Assembly (NCBI RefSeq): GCF_024198215.1
Contig: NZ_JAKCFA010000025.1
Coordinates: 124,001-188,000 of the forward strand
Length of the DNA stretch: 64,000 nucleotides
Origin: Myxococcus qinghaiensis
GTDB lineage: Bacteria > Myxococcota > Myxococcia > Myxococcales > Myxococcaceae
Direction of reading: 5' to 3'
Position numbers and translations under genes: made by a program. The first letter of the stretch is position 1, and every line of letters begins with the position of its first letter. The notes beneath the pieces were generated by a model that saw only the letters and a program-made list of their open reading frames with translations, was not told the origin of the DNA and made no database searches. Shown piece after piece: positions 33,864 to 42,336 of this stretch.

Positions 33864-35931
33864 GGGAGTCCTCGGAGGAAGGAGGCGAAGCGGGGTTCGG
33901 GTCGAGCGCCACCGCGAGCGTCGCGTAGGCCGCGCGCCCTGGCAGCGGGAAGCCGGTGAAGTCCTGCGCCCGGGAGTCGAGGAGGTTCTTCACCTCGACG
34001 GACAGGGTGACGTCTGGAGCGCGCAGGAAGGTGCTGGAGGCGCCCACGCTCCAGAGGGTGCGTGACGGCAGGTCGCGCGTGCCGGTGCGATTGACGAGCT
34101 GCGAGGCCTGGTAGAGCACCTCGGTACGAGCGTTGAGCCAGTCGGGGCCAGCGCGCACGCGGCCCACCCACTTGTGACGCGGGCGGTAGGGCAGGTCCTG
34201 GTTGTAGTAGCGCGGATCGCCCAGTCGGTTCTGCGTGCGCAGCCACGTGCAGCTGCCGCTGGCGGACAGCCAGGAGAAGGGCCGGGCCTCGCCCTCCAGC
34301 TCCACGCCCCACACTCGCGCGGCGTCGAAGTTGTAGGGCCGCGCCATCATCGGCGGATACAGCTCGTAGGCGATGAGGTTCTCGTACAGCGCCGCGAAGC
34401 CACCCGCCGTCGCGCTCCAACGGGGCGCTCCGGAGACGGTCTCCTCGGAGTCCCAGCCCAGGGCGGCGTCCGCGTACAGCGCGCGCTCGGGCTTCAAGCC
34501 GGGGTTGGGCAAAAGCGTGCCCTGGCGGATGTACAGCTCCAGGAACGAGGGCGCGCGGTGGGACTGGCCCGCGTTGGCGCGCAGGCCGAAGCCACCGCCC
34601 AGCGACACCGCGGCGCCGAGCTTCGGAGAGAAGAGCCAGTAGGGCCCCACGCGCTCGAACCGCAGCGAGGGCACCACATCCAGCACACCGCCGAACAGCG
34701 CCCACTCGTCCATGGCCATGACGCTGCCGCGCCACCAACCCGCGGACTGAGAACCCCGAGCCTCGGTGACCTGCTCGCCGGAGGAGGCCACGGTGGTGGT
34801 CAGCGTGTGAGCGCCTTCCAGCGGCAGCCGTCCCTCCAGCTCCACGCCGCCCACCAGGTGCCGCTGCGGACCGCCCGCGCCGAGCAGCCCGCCTGTCACC
34901 TCCAGGCCATCGCGCCGGAAGAAGCCGCGCGCGCTGCCCTGCGTTCCCGCGCCGCCGAGCGCACCCGACCAGCGCACGCCGAGCGAGAGCCGGTCCAGGT
35001 CCTGTCGTCCGGCGGACTGGGGGTTCTGCACCGTGCCGGGGATGGCGCGGTCCTCCAGGGCCAGCTCGGAGAGCACATCCAGGCGTGAGCCTCCGGGCAG
35101 TCGTCGTCGATAGCGCAGGAGCACGCCGCCGCCCTGGGCATCGTTGCGCGCGCGGGCCTCGGCGGTGACGGGGTTGTCGTCCACGGCGGGCAGCTCATCG
35201 AGCTCGTAGGCGAAGTCCCCATCCGAGCGTCCCGCGTGCAGCAGCACCAGGCCATGTCCGTCCAGCAGCGGGCCGGTGACGGCCACGTGCCCCAGCGCCG
35301 TGTTCCAGCTTCCGTACGTGACTTCGCCACTGGCGCGCGTGTGTGCGGAAGGCGCGCGCGTGACGATGTTCACCGCGCCGCCCAGGCCTCCCGAGCCATA
35401 GCGGGCGCCCGCGCCACCGCGCAGCACCTCGAAGCGCTCGACAAGAGCGGCGGGGACCTGGGACAGGTCCGCCATGCCACCCGCGCCGTTGAGCGGGATT
35501 CCATCGAGGAACACCAACACCCCGTTCGACGCCGCGCCGCGCACGACCAGGCTCTTGCTCTGGCCATAGCCTCCCGAGTCCTGCACCGCGAGGCCCACCG
35601 AGCCGACGAGCAGCTCCGCCGAGTCACGCGCCTCGCCCGCGCGAGCGGTGGCGTCGATGATGGTGATGGCGCCCGTCGGGTCCCTGCGCTCGGGTGAGTC
35701 AGGAGGCGGCGGTGACTTGCCCCGCACCACCGTGGAGCGCGCACCGGGACTCACCGGTGTCACCTCGTCCGCGGGGGGCTTCGGAGGCTCGCTCGGGATT
35801 GCATCCGGAGCCGCGTCGGCCTGCACGGGAGGCACAGCGACACCGACGTCATCCGACGCCTGGGCGCGTGAGTGGGCTGGGAGGCTGAGCGCCAGGCACA
35901 CGAGGTGCCCGACGAGGAAGGTGCGCCGCAT
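33838..35931 (-). CDS. TonB-dependent receptor, BtuB-like cobalamin transporter
   Basis: The start is the ATG at 35931, giving 697 residues with a signal peptide ending near 'PAHSRAQA'. A Pro-rich spacer of about 50 residues with 'RSTVVRGK' (possible TonB box) precedes the plug domain ('VQDSGGYGQSKSLVVRGAA', 'VLVFLDGIPLN', 'FEVLRGGAGARYGSGGLGG'). The 22-strand barrel follows, with the late motif 'NLIAYELYPPMM' and the end 'GRAAYATLAVAL'. A cobalamin riboswitch in its leader makes a corrinoid the likely cargo. The inner-membrane BtuCDF genes are not in the window. The downstream lipoprotein gene overlaps by 26 bases. Confidence 0.93.
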   Translation of the reverse strand: MRRTFLVGHLVCLALSLPAHSRAQASDDVGVAVPPVQADAAPDAIPSEPPKPPADEVTPVSPGARSTVVRGKSPPPPDSPERRDPTGAITIIDATARAGEARDSAELLVGSVGLAVQDSGGYGQSKSLVVRGAASNGVLVFLDGIPLNGAGGMADLSQVPAALVERFEVLRGGAGARYGSGGLGGAVNIVTRAPSAHTRASGEVTYGSWNTALGHVAVTGPLLDGHGLVLLHAGRSDGDFAYELDELPAVDDNPVTAEARARNDAQGGGVLLRYRRRLPGGSRLDVLSELALEDRAIPGTVQNPQSAGRQDLDRLSLGVRWSGALGGAGTQGSARGFFRRDGLEVTGGLLGAGGPQRHLVGGVELEGRLPLEGAHTLTTTVASSGEQVTEARGSQSAGWWRGSVMAMDEWALFGGVLDVVPSLRFERVGPYWLFSPKLGAAVSLGGGFGLRANAGQSHRAPSFLELYIRQGTLLPNPGLKPERALYADAALGWDSEETVSGAPRWSATAGGFAALYENLIAYELYPPMMARPYNFDAARVWGVELEGEARPFSWLSASGSCTWLRTQNRLGDPRYYNQDLPYRPRHKWVGRVRAGPDWLNARTEVLYQASQLVNRTGTRDLPSRTLWSVGASSTFLRAPDVTLSVEVKNLLDSRAQDFTGFPLPGRAAYATLAVALDPNPASPPSSEDSHAPRAPSP

Positions 35932-35976
35932 GCTCCGCCTTCCGCTCTCTCCATCGAAGAGAGAAGGCCGTCCGAG

Positions 35977-36205
35977 CGTGTCGCCACGCGACACGTCCGC
36001 ACCCCTGGGCAGGTCTCCTGGCTGATGGGCTCCAACCTCAGGCGCACGGCGCGTCTGGCTGGAAGGGGGCTTCCGCCTTCCCCCGGAGCGCCGCGAGGCC
36101 GCTGCCGAAGTGGCGACTGACCGAAGTCCCCGGCCCTGTCCTCAGGGCTGCCCAATCACAGTGGCGGGACCGCACCGGATTCGCACCGGCTTCCCTCTTG
36201 AAAGC
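35977..36205 (-). promoter_or_regulatory. Cobalamin (B12) riboswitch 2, leader of the BtuB-like gene
   Basis: On the minus strand from about 36205 the leader reads GGGAAGCCGGTGCGAATCC, CCCGCCACTGTGA, a variable region with CTTCCAGCCAGAC, and the B12 box AGCCAGGAGACCTGCC at 36023-36008, matching the cobalamin riboswitch consensus closely. Twelve bases further a hairpin CGTGTCGC-GTG-GCGACACG (35995-35977) is followed by a weaker CTCTCT/AGAGAG hairpin before the start codon at 35931. The arrangement of aptamer plus short tight hairpin matches riboswitch 1. It should switch off the receptor when cobalamin is plentiful. Confidence 0.95.
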
Positions 36206-36244
36206 CCGACATGGGCACCCAAGGGCGCACCCCTTCTAAGGGGG

Positions 36245-36769
36245 TCACCTCCGTCGCGTCAAGCGCACCCGGGACGGCGCGGCGCACGAGCGCGCGTACT
36301 GCTCGAAGGCGCTCGCCTGGAGGAACACCACCTCCGCGCCCCCCAGCCGCAGCGACGCCCGACTGAACAACGGAGAGGAGCGACCCGGCACAATCAACAC
36401 GCCTTCCTGGTACGTGCCGCCGTGGCTCTCCAGGTCCGTCACGCTCCACACCTCCGTGTGCGGCTCCGGACGAAATCGCGCGTGCTGTCGCGACACGGTG
36501 GGCTCCGGCAGGACGATGTCGCACTCCGGGCTGCGGCCGACCGTCACCTCGGAACCACTTCCCGGCAGCCTCGGCCGCAGCTCGAAGACGACGGGCTCCC
36601 CGACACGCGGCGGCGACGGGCCCATCAGCGTCGGGGCCTCCACCGGAGACACCGCGCGCGGCAGACGCGGCATCGAGTCCCACACCAGCACGGGCCACCC
36701 GACACCTCGCAGCAGCGCCTCGCGGTCCTCCTGGAGCTGGGCCATCAGCGCTGACAGACGGTGGAGCAC
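36245..36769 (-). CDS. Small FHA-domain protein
   Basis: I choose the GTG at 36769 because GGAGGA lies six bases before it; this gives 174 residues. A longer reading to a GTG at 36835 has no such site. After about 65 N-terminal residues with a helix ('LHRLSALMAQLQEDREALL'), residues about 75-160 form an FHA domain: 'VTVGRSPECDIVL', 'VSRQHARF', 'DLESHGGTYQEG'. It should bind a phosphothreonine peptide made by one of the many Ser/Thr kinases of this lineage. It lies between the B12 locus and the sigma-factor operon with no coupling to either. Confidence 0.82.
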   Translation of the reverse strand: MLHRLSALMAQLQEDREALLRGVGWPVLVWDSMPRLPRAVSPVEAPTLMGPSPPRVGEPVVFELRPRLPGSGSEVTVGRSPECDIVLPEPTVSRQHARFRPEPHTEVWSVTDLESHGGTYQEGVLIVPGRSSPLFSRASLRLGGAEVVFLQASAFEQYARSCAAPSRVRLTRRR

Positions 36770-36886
36770 GGGGGTCCTCCAGGCCGGAAGGAAGGTGTGC
36801 TCGCTAACCTGTGCACGCCCCTTGCGTCTGTCCACCCCAGCGCGTTCGCGAAGTCGTCCCGGTGTCGCGGGGACGTGCCACGCACC

Positions 36887-38158
36887 TCACTTCGCGGGGC
36901 CGCAGGCGCTCCCGAGCGAGAGCACGTCCGCGTCGTAGTGCAGCCCCAAGGCGCCAGAGGCCTCGATGTGGCGCACGAAGAGCGAGCCATACACCTCCGC
37001 GTTTCCACTGAGCGTCATCGTGGCGCCGGGCGCGTAGAAGTTTCCCGCGATGACACTGCCCGCGGAGATGCCCAGCGTCCCGGTGCCCGCCGAGTACACG
37101 CGGACGCGGGCCGGCGCATCCACCGAGCCCAGCAGCAACTGCCCCGCCACCGTCACGTCGCCGCCGATGAACAGGTCCAGCTCTCCGGGCGGCACCACCT
37201 CCACGGAGAGCCGCTCGCCGATGACGACGTCATCGCGCACGAACAGCGCGGTGCGCTCGCGCACGACGAGGTTGAGCCGCCCCTGTCCCTCGATGCCCGT
37301 CAGGAAGAAGCGCCCGCACGGCAGCTCCAGCGTGCGCTCTCCGTTGAAGCCCGCCAGCGACGAGGCGTCCAGGCCGATGGCGTCGTTGTGGTTGTGCTCG
37401 GCGTGATTGGCGATGAGGCCGCGGATGTCCACGCGCGAGGCGTCATCACACGCGCACGGCGCCACCGACTCCACCGGCTCGCGCAGCACCTCCGAGGCCG
37501 TCACCGTGCCCGACATGTCATTGCCGGCGGGCACGGCCAGCTTGCCCATCACCGTCAGCGACGCCAGCCCCACGTTTCCGCGCACCCAGGCATCGCCCGT
37601 CACCTGCGCGGACACGTTGCCCGTGAGCGGACCTCCGCTGTACAGGCCGCCGCCCACCGACAGGCCCCGGCCCAGCGAGATGCCATCCGCGCCGCCCGCG
37701 CTGAACCCACCGCCCACCTTCAGCGTGTCGTTGGCCGCGACGCCACCATTCGTCGCCACCGCGCCGCCCTGCCCTCCCGGCACGTACTTGCCCATGGAGC
37801 TCCGGAACGCGTCCGTGGTGAGCGCCGCGCTGAACGCGAGCCTGTCACACGAGCACAGCGCGAACCGGAAGGCGCGCTCCGCCAGATGGCCGCTGCACAC
37901 CTTCTCTCCCGTGACGCTGTCGCCCACGAGCAAGAGCGGCCCGGTGGACGCGCAGAAGGCCGCCTGGTCATCGGGAGTCTCGGCCTCCCCGGTCGGCCCA
38001 CCACCGTCGGACGAGGCCACCGGGCCCGCGTCGTTGTGCGGCGTGTTGATGAAGGCCACCGGGTCCCTCACCGTGCACGCGGACCCCACCGTCAGCCAGC
38101 CCAGCAGGACGAAGCCGCCAGGAGAACGCTTCCACCGCGATGCGAAGGCGCGAGTCAT
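36887..38158 (-). CDS. Gly-rich lipoprotein, last gene of the sigma-factor operon
   Basis: The ATG at 38158 overlaps the previous stop by four bases and gives 423 residues. 'GFVLLGWLTVGSAC' is a lipobox with Cys28. The mature part has an Asp/Gly stalk and then about 300 residues of repeating short strands rich in Gly/Val ('GGGFSAGGADGISLG', 'GDAWVRGNVGLASLTVMG', 'DVTVAGQLLLGSV', 'GSVIAGNFYAPGATMTLSG'). This is a right-handed beta-helix pattern like that of polymer-forming bactofilin-type or DUF7305-like proteins. It is probably an outer-membrane or surface structural lipoprotein made under the control of the sigma factor encoded two genes upstream. Confidence 0.78.
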   Translation of the reverse strand: MTRAFASRWKRSPGGFVLLGWLTVGSACTVRDPVAFINTPHNDAGPVASSDGGGPTGEAETPDDQAAFCASTGPLLLVGDSVTGEKVCSGHLAERAFRFALCSCDRLAFSAALTTDAFRSSMGKYVPGGQGGAVATNGGVAANDTLKVGGGFSAGGADGISLGRGLSVGGGLYSGGPLTGNVSAQVTGDAWVRGNVGLASLTVMGKLAVPAGNDMSGTVTASEVLREPVESVAPCACDDASRVDIRGLIANHAEHNHNDAIGLDASSLAGFNGERTLELPCGRFFLTGIEGQGRLNLVVRERTALFVRDDVVIGERLSVEVVPPGELDLFIGGDVTVAGQLLLGSVDAPARVRVYSAGTGTLGISAGSVIAGNFYAPGATMTLSGNAEVYGSLFVRHIEASGALGLHYDADVLSLGSACGPAK

Positions 38159-39099
38159 CGACCTGAAATCTCCCTCAGTCGGTTCCGAGCCGCCACCCCA
38201 TGGGGCGAATCGGGGTGGCGCGCGAGGAAGGCCTCCAGCGCTCGCGCCTCGCCGTCCCTGTCGCCCAGGGCCCGCAGGGCCTCCGCGACGCCGTGGCTCG
38301 CCTCTTCCTCCAGGACACCCCCGGGCCAGCCCCGCTGGGCCTCCTGGTACTGCCGCAGCGCACCGCGTGCATCCCCCAGGTGCTCCAGCCGCAGCGAGCC
38401 CGAGGCCACGCGTGCCACATACGCGGACATGCCCTTCGGGTCGGTCCGGATGACGCGCAGGTAGAGCGCCTCCGCGGCCTTCCACTGCCCCGTGGCCCGG
38501 TGCTCATTGGCCCGGCGCAACAGGTCCTCCGGCGCGGGCGCACCCGGGAGCCGAGGCTCCACCCGGGGCTTCACGGACGGTGGCGACGCGGTGATTTCGG
38601 GCCCGGCCCCAGCCGCGTCGACGTCAGGCACCTCGGACCCAGTCCGTGCGGCGGCGGCGTCCACGCGCCCAGGCTCGGCCCTTGAGCCATCGACACCGAC
38701 GCCCTCGGGCACGGTCGGCCCGACGCGGACTCCGTCCATCTCCGGGTGGGCCCGCGCGCCCTTGGCACTTCCCCCGGGGGCGACTCCCGGCTCCGGAAGC
38801 ACGGGCTCCACCACGGTGGGATTCGCGCTGAGCGACGGCGCGTCCGGCTCACTCCGTCGGGACAGGTGCCAGGTGGCGACGGCCGCCGCGCCCACCACGA
38901 GCAGCGCGCCTCCCATCAACCACTCGTACCGTCGACGGGGACGCGGAGGCGGCGAAGGCGCGTCCAGGGCGGCGAGCATGGCGGCCTGCACCAGCGCCGC
39001 GGACTTCTGCCGGGACAGTCGCCGGGCGGGCCCCGGGTCCTCGTCGAGCGGCGCGAGCATCCCCGGCGGCAGCCCTTCGTCATCCAGGGGCCGGCTCAT
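38155..39099 (-). CDS. Membrane TPR protein, probable regulator of the adjacent ECF sigma factor
   Basis: The protein has 314 residues: about 57 cytoplasmic residues, one membrane helix ('LMGGALLVVGAAAVATWHL', about 60-80), a Pro/Val-rich linker, and a C-terminal region of about 120 residues with tetratricopeptide-like helices ('EDLLRRANEHRATGQWKAAEAL', 'ALRALGDRDGEARAL') ending in a YbgF-like 'FLARHPDSPHGVAARNRL'. It overlaps the sigma gene by four bases. Position and topology suggest an anti-sigma factor, but the N-terminus lacks the zinc H-x3-C-x2-C motif, so this is inferred from context only. Confidence 0.77.
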   Translation of the reverse strand: MSRPLDDEGLPPGMLAPLDEDPGPARRLSRQKSAALVQAAMLAALDAPSPPPRPRRRYEWLMGGALLVVGAAAVATWHLSRRSEPDAPSLSANPTVVEPVLPEPGVAPGGSAKGARAHPEMDGVRVGPTVPEGVGVDGSRAEPGRVDAAAARTGSEVPDVDAAGAGPEITASPPSVKPRVEPRLPGAPAPEDLLRRANEHRATGQWKAAEALYLRVIRTDPKGMSAYVARVASGSLRLEHLGDARGALRQYQEAQRGWPGGVLEEEASHGVAEALRALGDRDGEARALEAFLARHPDSPHGVAARNRLREISGR

Positions 39100-39740
39100 T
39101 CCGTACCTCCATCCGGAACGGAGCCGTCCTCGGTCGCCAGCGCGCGGAGCGCCGTGCGCCCCAGCCGCAGCCGACTGCGAATCGTCTCGAAGGGAATCCC
39201 CAGCTCGTCCGACACCTCCGGCACACTCATGCCGAGCACATGATGCAACACCATCGCATGTCGCTGCTCGTCGGGGATACGGTCCAGCAGCATCACCATG
39301 CGACGACGGTGCACGTACTCGTCGGGAGGCGCGTCCTCGGACGGCACCGCCATCAGCTCCGCGGAGTCATCGCCGCGCCGCGCCTCGTTGCCCCGAGCGC
39401 GCTTCAGCCAGGCGAACGTCGTCCGCGCCACCACCCGGTCCACCCAGGACTGGAACTGCCCCTCGCCCCGGTACGTGGACAGCCCGCGCAACAGCGCGAT
39501 GAGCGCCTCCTGCGAGATGTCCTCCACCTCTCCATCCCCATGCACCAGGTAGCGCACGAGGTTGCGCACGCGCGGCAACAGCTCCATCAGCAAGGACTCG
39601 GCGGCCTCCTTGCGTCCCTGGATGGCCGCCTGGATGCGGGGGTCCGCTCCAGGACGTGCCCTGCCGACAACTTCCCGTCCCGTGCTCGTCATCGCCCCCA
39701 TGGAGGGAGGTCGAGGCGAAAACGGGTCATCGCCACTCAC
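39096..39740 (-). CDS. ECF-type RNA polymerase sigma factor
   Basis: The 214-residue protein has sigma region 2 ('RVRNLVRYLVHGDGEVEDISQEA', split across residues 54-76; 'FQSWVDRVVARTTFAWLKR') and region 4 ('RHAMVLHHVLGMSVPEVSDELG', then 'IPFETIRSRLRLGRTAL'). An N-terminal tail of about 30 residues precedes them. It is overlapped by four bases on both sides, by the secreted barrel-like protein gene upstream and the TPR membrane protein gene downstream. That fixes it as part of one signalling operon. Target promoters are unknown. Confidence 0.92.
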   Translation of the reverse strand: MSGDDPFSPRPPSMGAMTSTGREVVGRARPGADPRIQAAIQGRKEAAESLLMELLPRVRNLVRYLVHGDGEVEDISQEALIALLRGLSTYRGEGQFQSWVDRVVARTTFAWLKRARGNEARRGDDSAELMAVPSEDAPPDEYVHRRRMVMLLDRIPDEQRHAMVLHHVLGMSVPEVSDELGIPFETIRSRLRLGRTALRALATEDGSVPDGGTE

Positions 39741-40840
39741 GGCAGCAACACCAGCGCCAGGGCGAACCGGGGCCGTACCGCCCAGCCCTCATTGCGCGGC
39801 ACGAAGTTTCCGTCCTCGGAGTAGCCGAGCCGGGGGCGCCCCAGGACGGCATCGGCGGCGACGGTGGCCTCCATCGCGACCAGCTGGGAGAAGCGCCAGC
39901 GCACCGAGGTATCGGGCCCGGCCAGCAGGGCGGGGGTGAAGCGGGGCTTGGCGGCGATGATTCCTCCGAAATACGACTCCGTGCTGCGGCCGAAGATGAG
40001 CAGGCCCAGGCCCGCGCCCACACCCCAGCGCAGGCTCCCCGCTTCGATGAGCGGAGTGTCCACCCACAGGCCTCCGGCGTACTGCTCCAGCTTCACGTCC
40101 GTGCGCCCATCCGGGAGCTTCTTCTCCAGGCCCGCGAGGACCTGGAGGCGGATGCGCAGCGTGCGGAACTCCCAACCGGACGCGAGCAGCAGGCCCTGAT
40201 GGCCTGAGCTCTCATACCCATCCAGCGTCATCACCCCGCCCACCATCACCTGCCAGCGCAGCGGCACCGAGTCCGACGCGGCCGGTGGCATGGACCACAG
40301 CTCCGGCGGCATGGGCGTGGGCTCGCGCTCCGTCTCGGGGGTGGCGGGCGCGGGCAGCGGGGCGGCGACTTCGACGACGTCTCCCAGGGGCGTGCCGGCC
40401 TCCACCGCGCGCAGGGCGGAGCGCACGACGAGCGCCACGGCCTCGGCGCCCGCGGACCACTCGAGCGCGCCGGGCTGCCCTTCCAGTCGCGCGACACGCA
40501 CGAAGAGGTGGCGACTGCCGGGCTCCGCGAAGTGGACGCGCAGCTCGGTGCCCGAGCGCTGGAACCAGAGGACGGCGCGGGCCTGCTGCGCATCCGCCAG
40601 CGCGACGACGGAGCGCCACTGGTCCTGGGGAGTGCCCTCCAGGGATGGGCCGGGCATGGCGCGCAGCTCGACGGGCAGGTCGCTGCTCTGGCCTCGCACG
40701 CGCTCCAGCAGGGCGCCGTCCTCCTCCGAGGACACGCGCGCCACGGCGAGCCATGGGCCGCCGTCCGCCGCGCGTACCTCCACGCCCAGGCACAGGGCGG
40801 CGACGAGCCCCAGCCGAATCAACACGACGCCCGATGCCAT
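39737..40840 (-). CDS. Secreted protein with C-terminal outer-membrane barrel-like domain, first gene of the sigma operon
   Basis: The start is the ATG at 40840; 367 residues with signal peptide 'MASGVVLIRLGLVAALCLGV' (cleavage after EVRA). Residues about 25-180 form a mixed domain ('RAVLWFQRSGTELRVHFAEP') that resembles periplasmic domains of TolB or caspase-like systems only vaguely. After a Pro-rich linker, residues about 205-367 have alternating amphipathic strands ('GGVMTLDGYESSGHQGLLLA', 'WGVGAGLGLLIFG', 'RPRFALALVLLP') typical of a small outer-membrane barrel. Its stop overlaps the sigma-factor gene. A sensing or envelope role is inferred; no family name is assigned. Confidence 0.75.
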   Translation of the reverse strand: MASGVVLIRLGLVAALCLGVEVRAADGGPWLAVARVSSEEDGALLERVRGQSSDLPVELRAMPGPSLEGTPQDQWRSVVALADAQQARAVLWFQRSGTELRVHFAEPGSRHLFVRVARLEGQPGALEWSAGAEAVALVVRSALRAVEAGTPLGDVVEVAAPLPAPATPETEREPTPMPPELWSMPPAASDSVPLRWQVMVGGVMTLDGYESSGHQGLLLASGWEFRTLRIRLQVLAGLEKKLPDGRTDVKLEQYAGGLWVDTPLIEAGSLRWGVGAGLGLLIFGRSTESYFGGIIAAKPRFTPALLAGPDTSVRWRFSQLVAMEATVAADAVLGRPRLGYSEDGNFVPRNEGWAVRPRFALALVLLP

Positions 40841-41009
40841 GGCGCGGAGGCTAGCGTCTCGTGAGTGCGCGCGGGAAGCCCCGGGGCAAACACACCTCAC
40901 CGCGACGACGCGGGTGGCAGGCGTACCGGAAAAGACGCGCTGCGCCTGCCATCCTCCGGCGGACGGGCAGCCATGGGCCTGGGCCTCCAGGCTGCCCTCG
41001 TGCGTGGCT

Positions 41010-42269
41010 TCAGCGCTGGACGCTCGGGGTGGCGCGCAGCTCGCGGCTGACGCGCTCGGCCTCCCGGAAGACGCGCAGCAGGTTGCCGCCCAGAATCTTG
41101 TGGAGCTGCTCGCGGGTGTAGCCCCGGGCCACCAGCGCCTCGGTGATTCGCGGCAGGTCCGCCACCGAGTCGAGCCCCTGGGGCGAGGAGTTGATGCCGT
41201 CGAAGTCCGAGCCCAGGCCCACGTGGTCCACGCCGGCCACCTTGGCGATGTGGTCGATGTGGTTGATGACGGCCTCCAGCGGCGGGCGCGGCACCTTCGC
41301 GGCCCACGCCCAGCTCACCTCGGAGTCCGCGCGGAAGCGGGTGACGGGGTCCGCGTCCTTGTACTTCGCCTCCACCGCGGCCTCGGCGGCCTTCCGCTCG
41401 GTGGCCATGGCGGCGTAGGCCTTGCGGTAGGTGTCGTCGACGAAGGCGGAGAAGAAGTTCACCATGACGACGCCGCCGTTGGCCGCGACGGCCTTGAGCA
41501 TCTCGTCCGTCATGTTGCGCGGATGGTCCGTGAGCGCGCGGGCGGACGAGTGCGACGCGATGACGGGCGCGCGCGTCACCTTCACCGTGTCGAAGAACGT
41601 CTTGTCGGACACGTGGGAGATGTCCACGAGCATGCCCAGCCGGTTCATCTCGCGCACGACGTCACGGCCGAAGTCGGTGAGGCCATCATGGTGCTTCACC
41701 GCCGCGTCCTGGATATCGCCCGACGAGTCCGCCCACTCGTTGGTGTTGGACCAGGTGAGCGTCATGTAGCGCACGCCCAGCCGGTAGAAGTCGCGCAGCA
41801 CGCCCAAATCATTCTGGATGGAGTGGCCACCCTCGATTCCCATGAGCGTGGCGAGCTTCTTCTGCTTGCCCGCGCGCGCGGCGACGATGTCCTTCGAGGA
41901 CAGCGCGAGCACCATCTGGTCCGGGTGCTTCTCCACCGCGCTGAGCACCGAGTCGATGATGCGCAGCGTCTGATGGGTGTAGCGGCCCGCGAACTCCTTG
42001 GGCTCCACCCAGATGGAGAAGAAGGCCGCGCCCAGGTTGCCCGCGCGTGCGCGGGTCAGGTCCAGGTGACCCTGGCCATTGGGCGGCTGGGAGCCCACGT
42101 CGAAGCCCTCGTTGAGCATGCGCAGGGGCGTGTCCACGTGCGTGTCGATGATGAGCGCCGACTCGTGGATGGCGCGGGCCTTCGCGGAGATGGGCGACGG
42201 CGCGGCGGGCGCGGCGGCGAGCGAAGGCGCGCCCAGGAGGAGCAGGGCGGTGAGGACGGAGCGGTTCAC
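41010..42269 (-). CDS. Membrane dipeptidase, peptidase family M19
   Basis: The GTG at 42269, after GAGGTGCCC, gives 419 residues with a signal peptide (NRSVLTALLLLGAPSLAAA). The binuclear zinc ligands of the renal-dipeptidase family are present: 'IIDTHVDTP' near residue 40, 'LMGIEGGHSI' near 130, 'LVDISHVSD' near 215, 'VIASHSSARAL', and 'VGLGSDFDG' near 355. The enzyme cleaves dipeptides, including those with D-residues, in the periplasm or outside the cell. It is one of several secreted peptidases in this 13-kb stretch and is followed on the same strand (upstream) by a metallo-beta-lactamase-fold gene 67 bases away. Confidence 0.94.
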   Translation of the reverse strand: MNRSVLTALLLLGAPSLAAAPAAPSPISAKARAIHESALIIDTHVDTPLRMLNEGFDVGSQPPNGQGHLDLTRARAGNLGAAFFSIWVEPKEFAGRYTHQTLRIIDSVLSAVEKHPDQMVLALSSKDIVAARAGKQKKLATLMGIEGGHSIQNDLGVLRDFYRLGVRYMTLTWSNTNEWADSSGDIQDAAVKHHDGLTDFGRDVVREMNRLGMLVDISHVSDKTFFDTVKVTRAPVIASHSSARALTDHPRNMTDEMLKAVAANGGVVMVNFFSAFVDDTYRKAYAAMATERKAAEAAVEAKYKDADPVTRFRADSEVSWAWAAKVPRPPLEAVINHIDHIAKVAGVDHVGLGSDFDGINSSPQGLDSVADLPRITEALVARGYTREQLHKILGGNLLRVFREAERVSRELRATPSVQR

Positions 42270-42336
42270 GCGGGCACCTCGGAACGACGGGACTTGGGGG
42301 GACTCTCCCACGGAGCCCGCGCGGGATGAAGGGACG

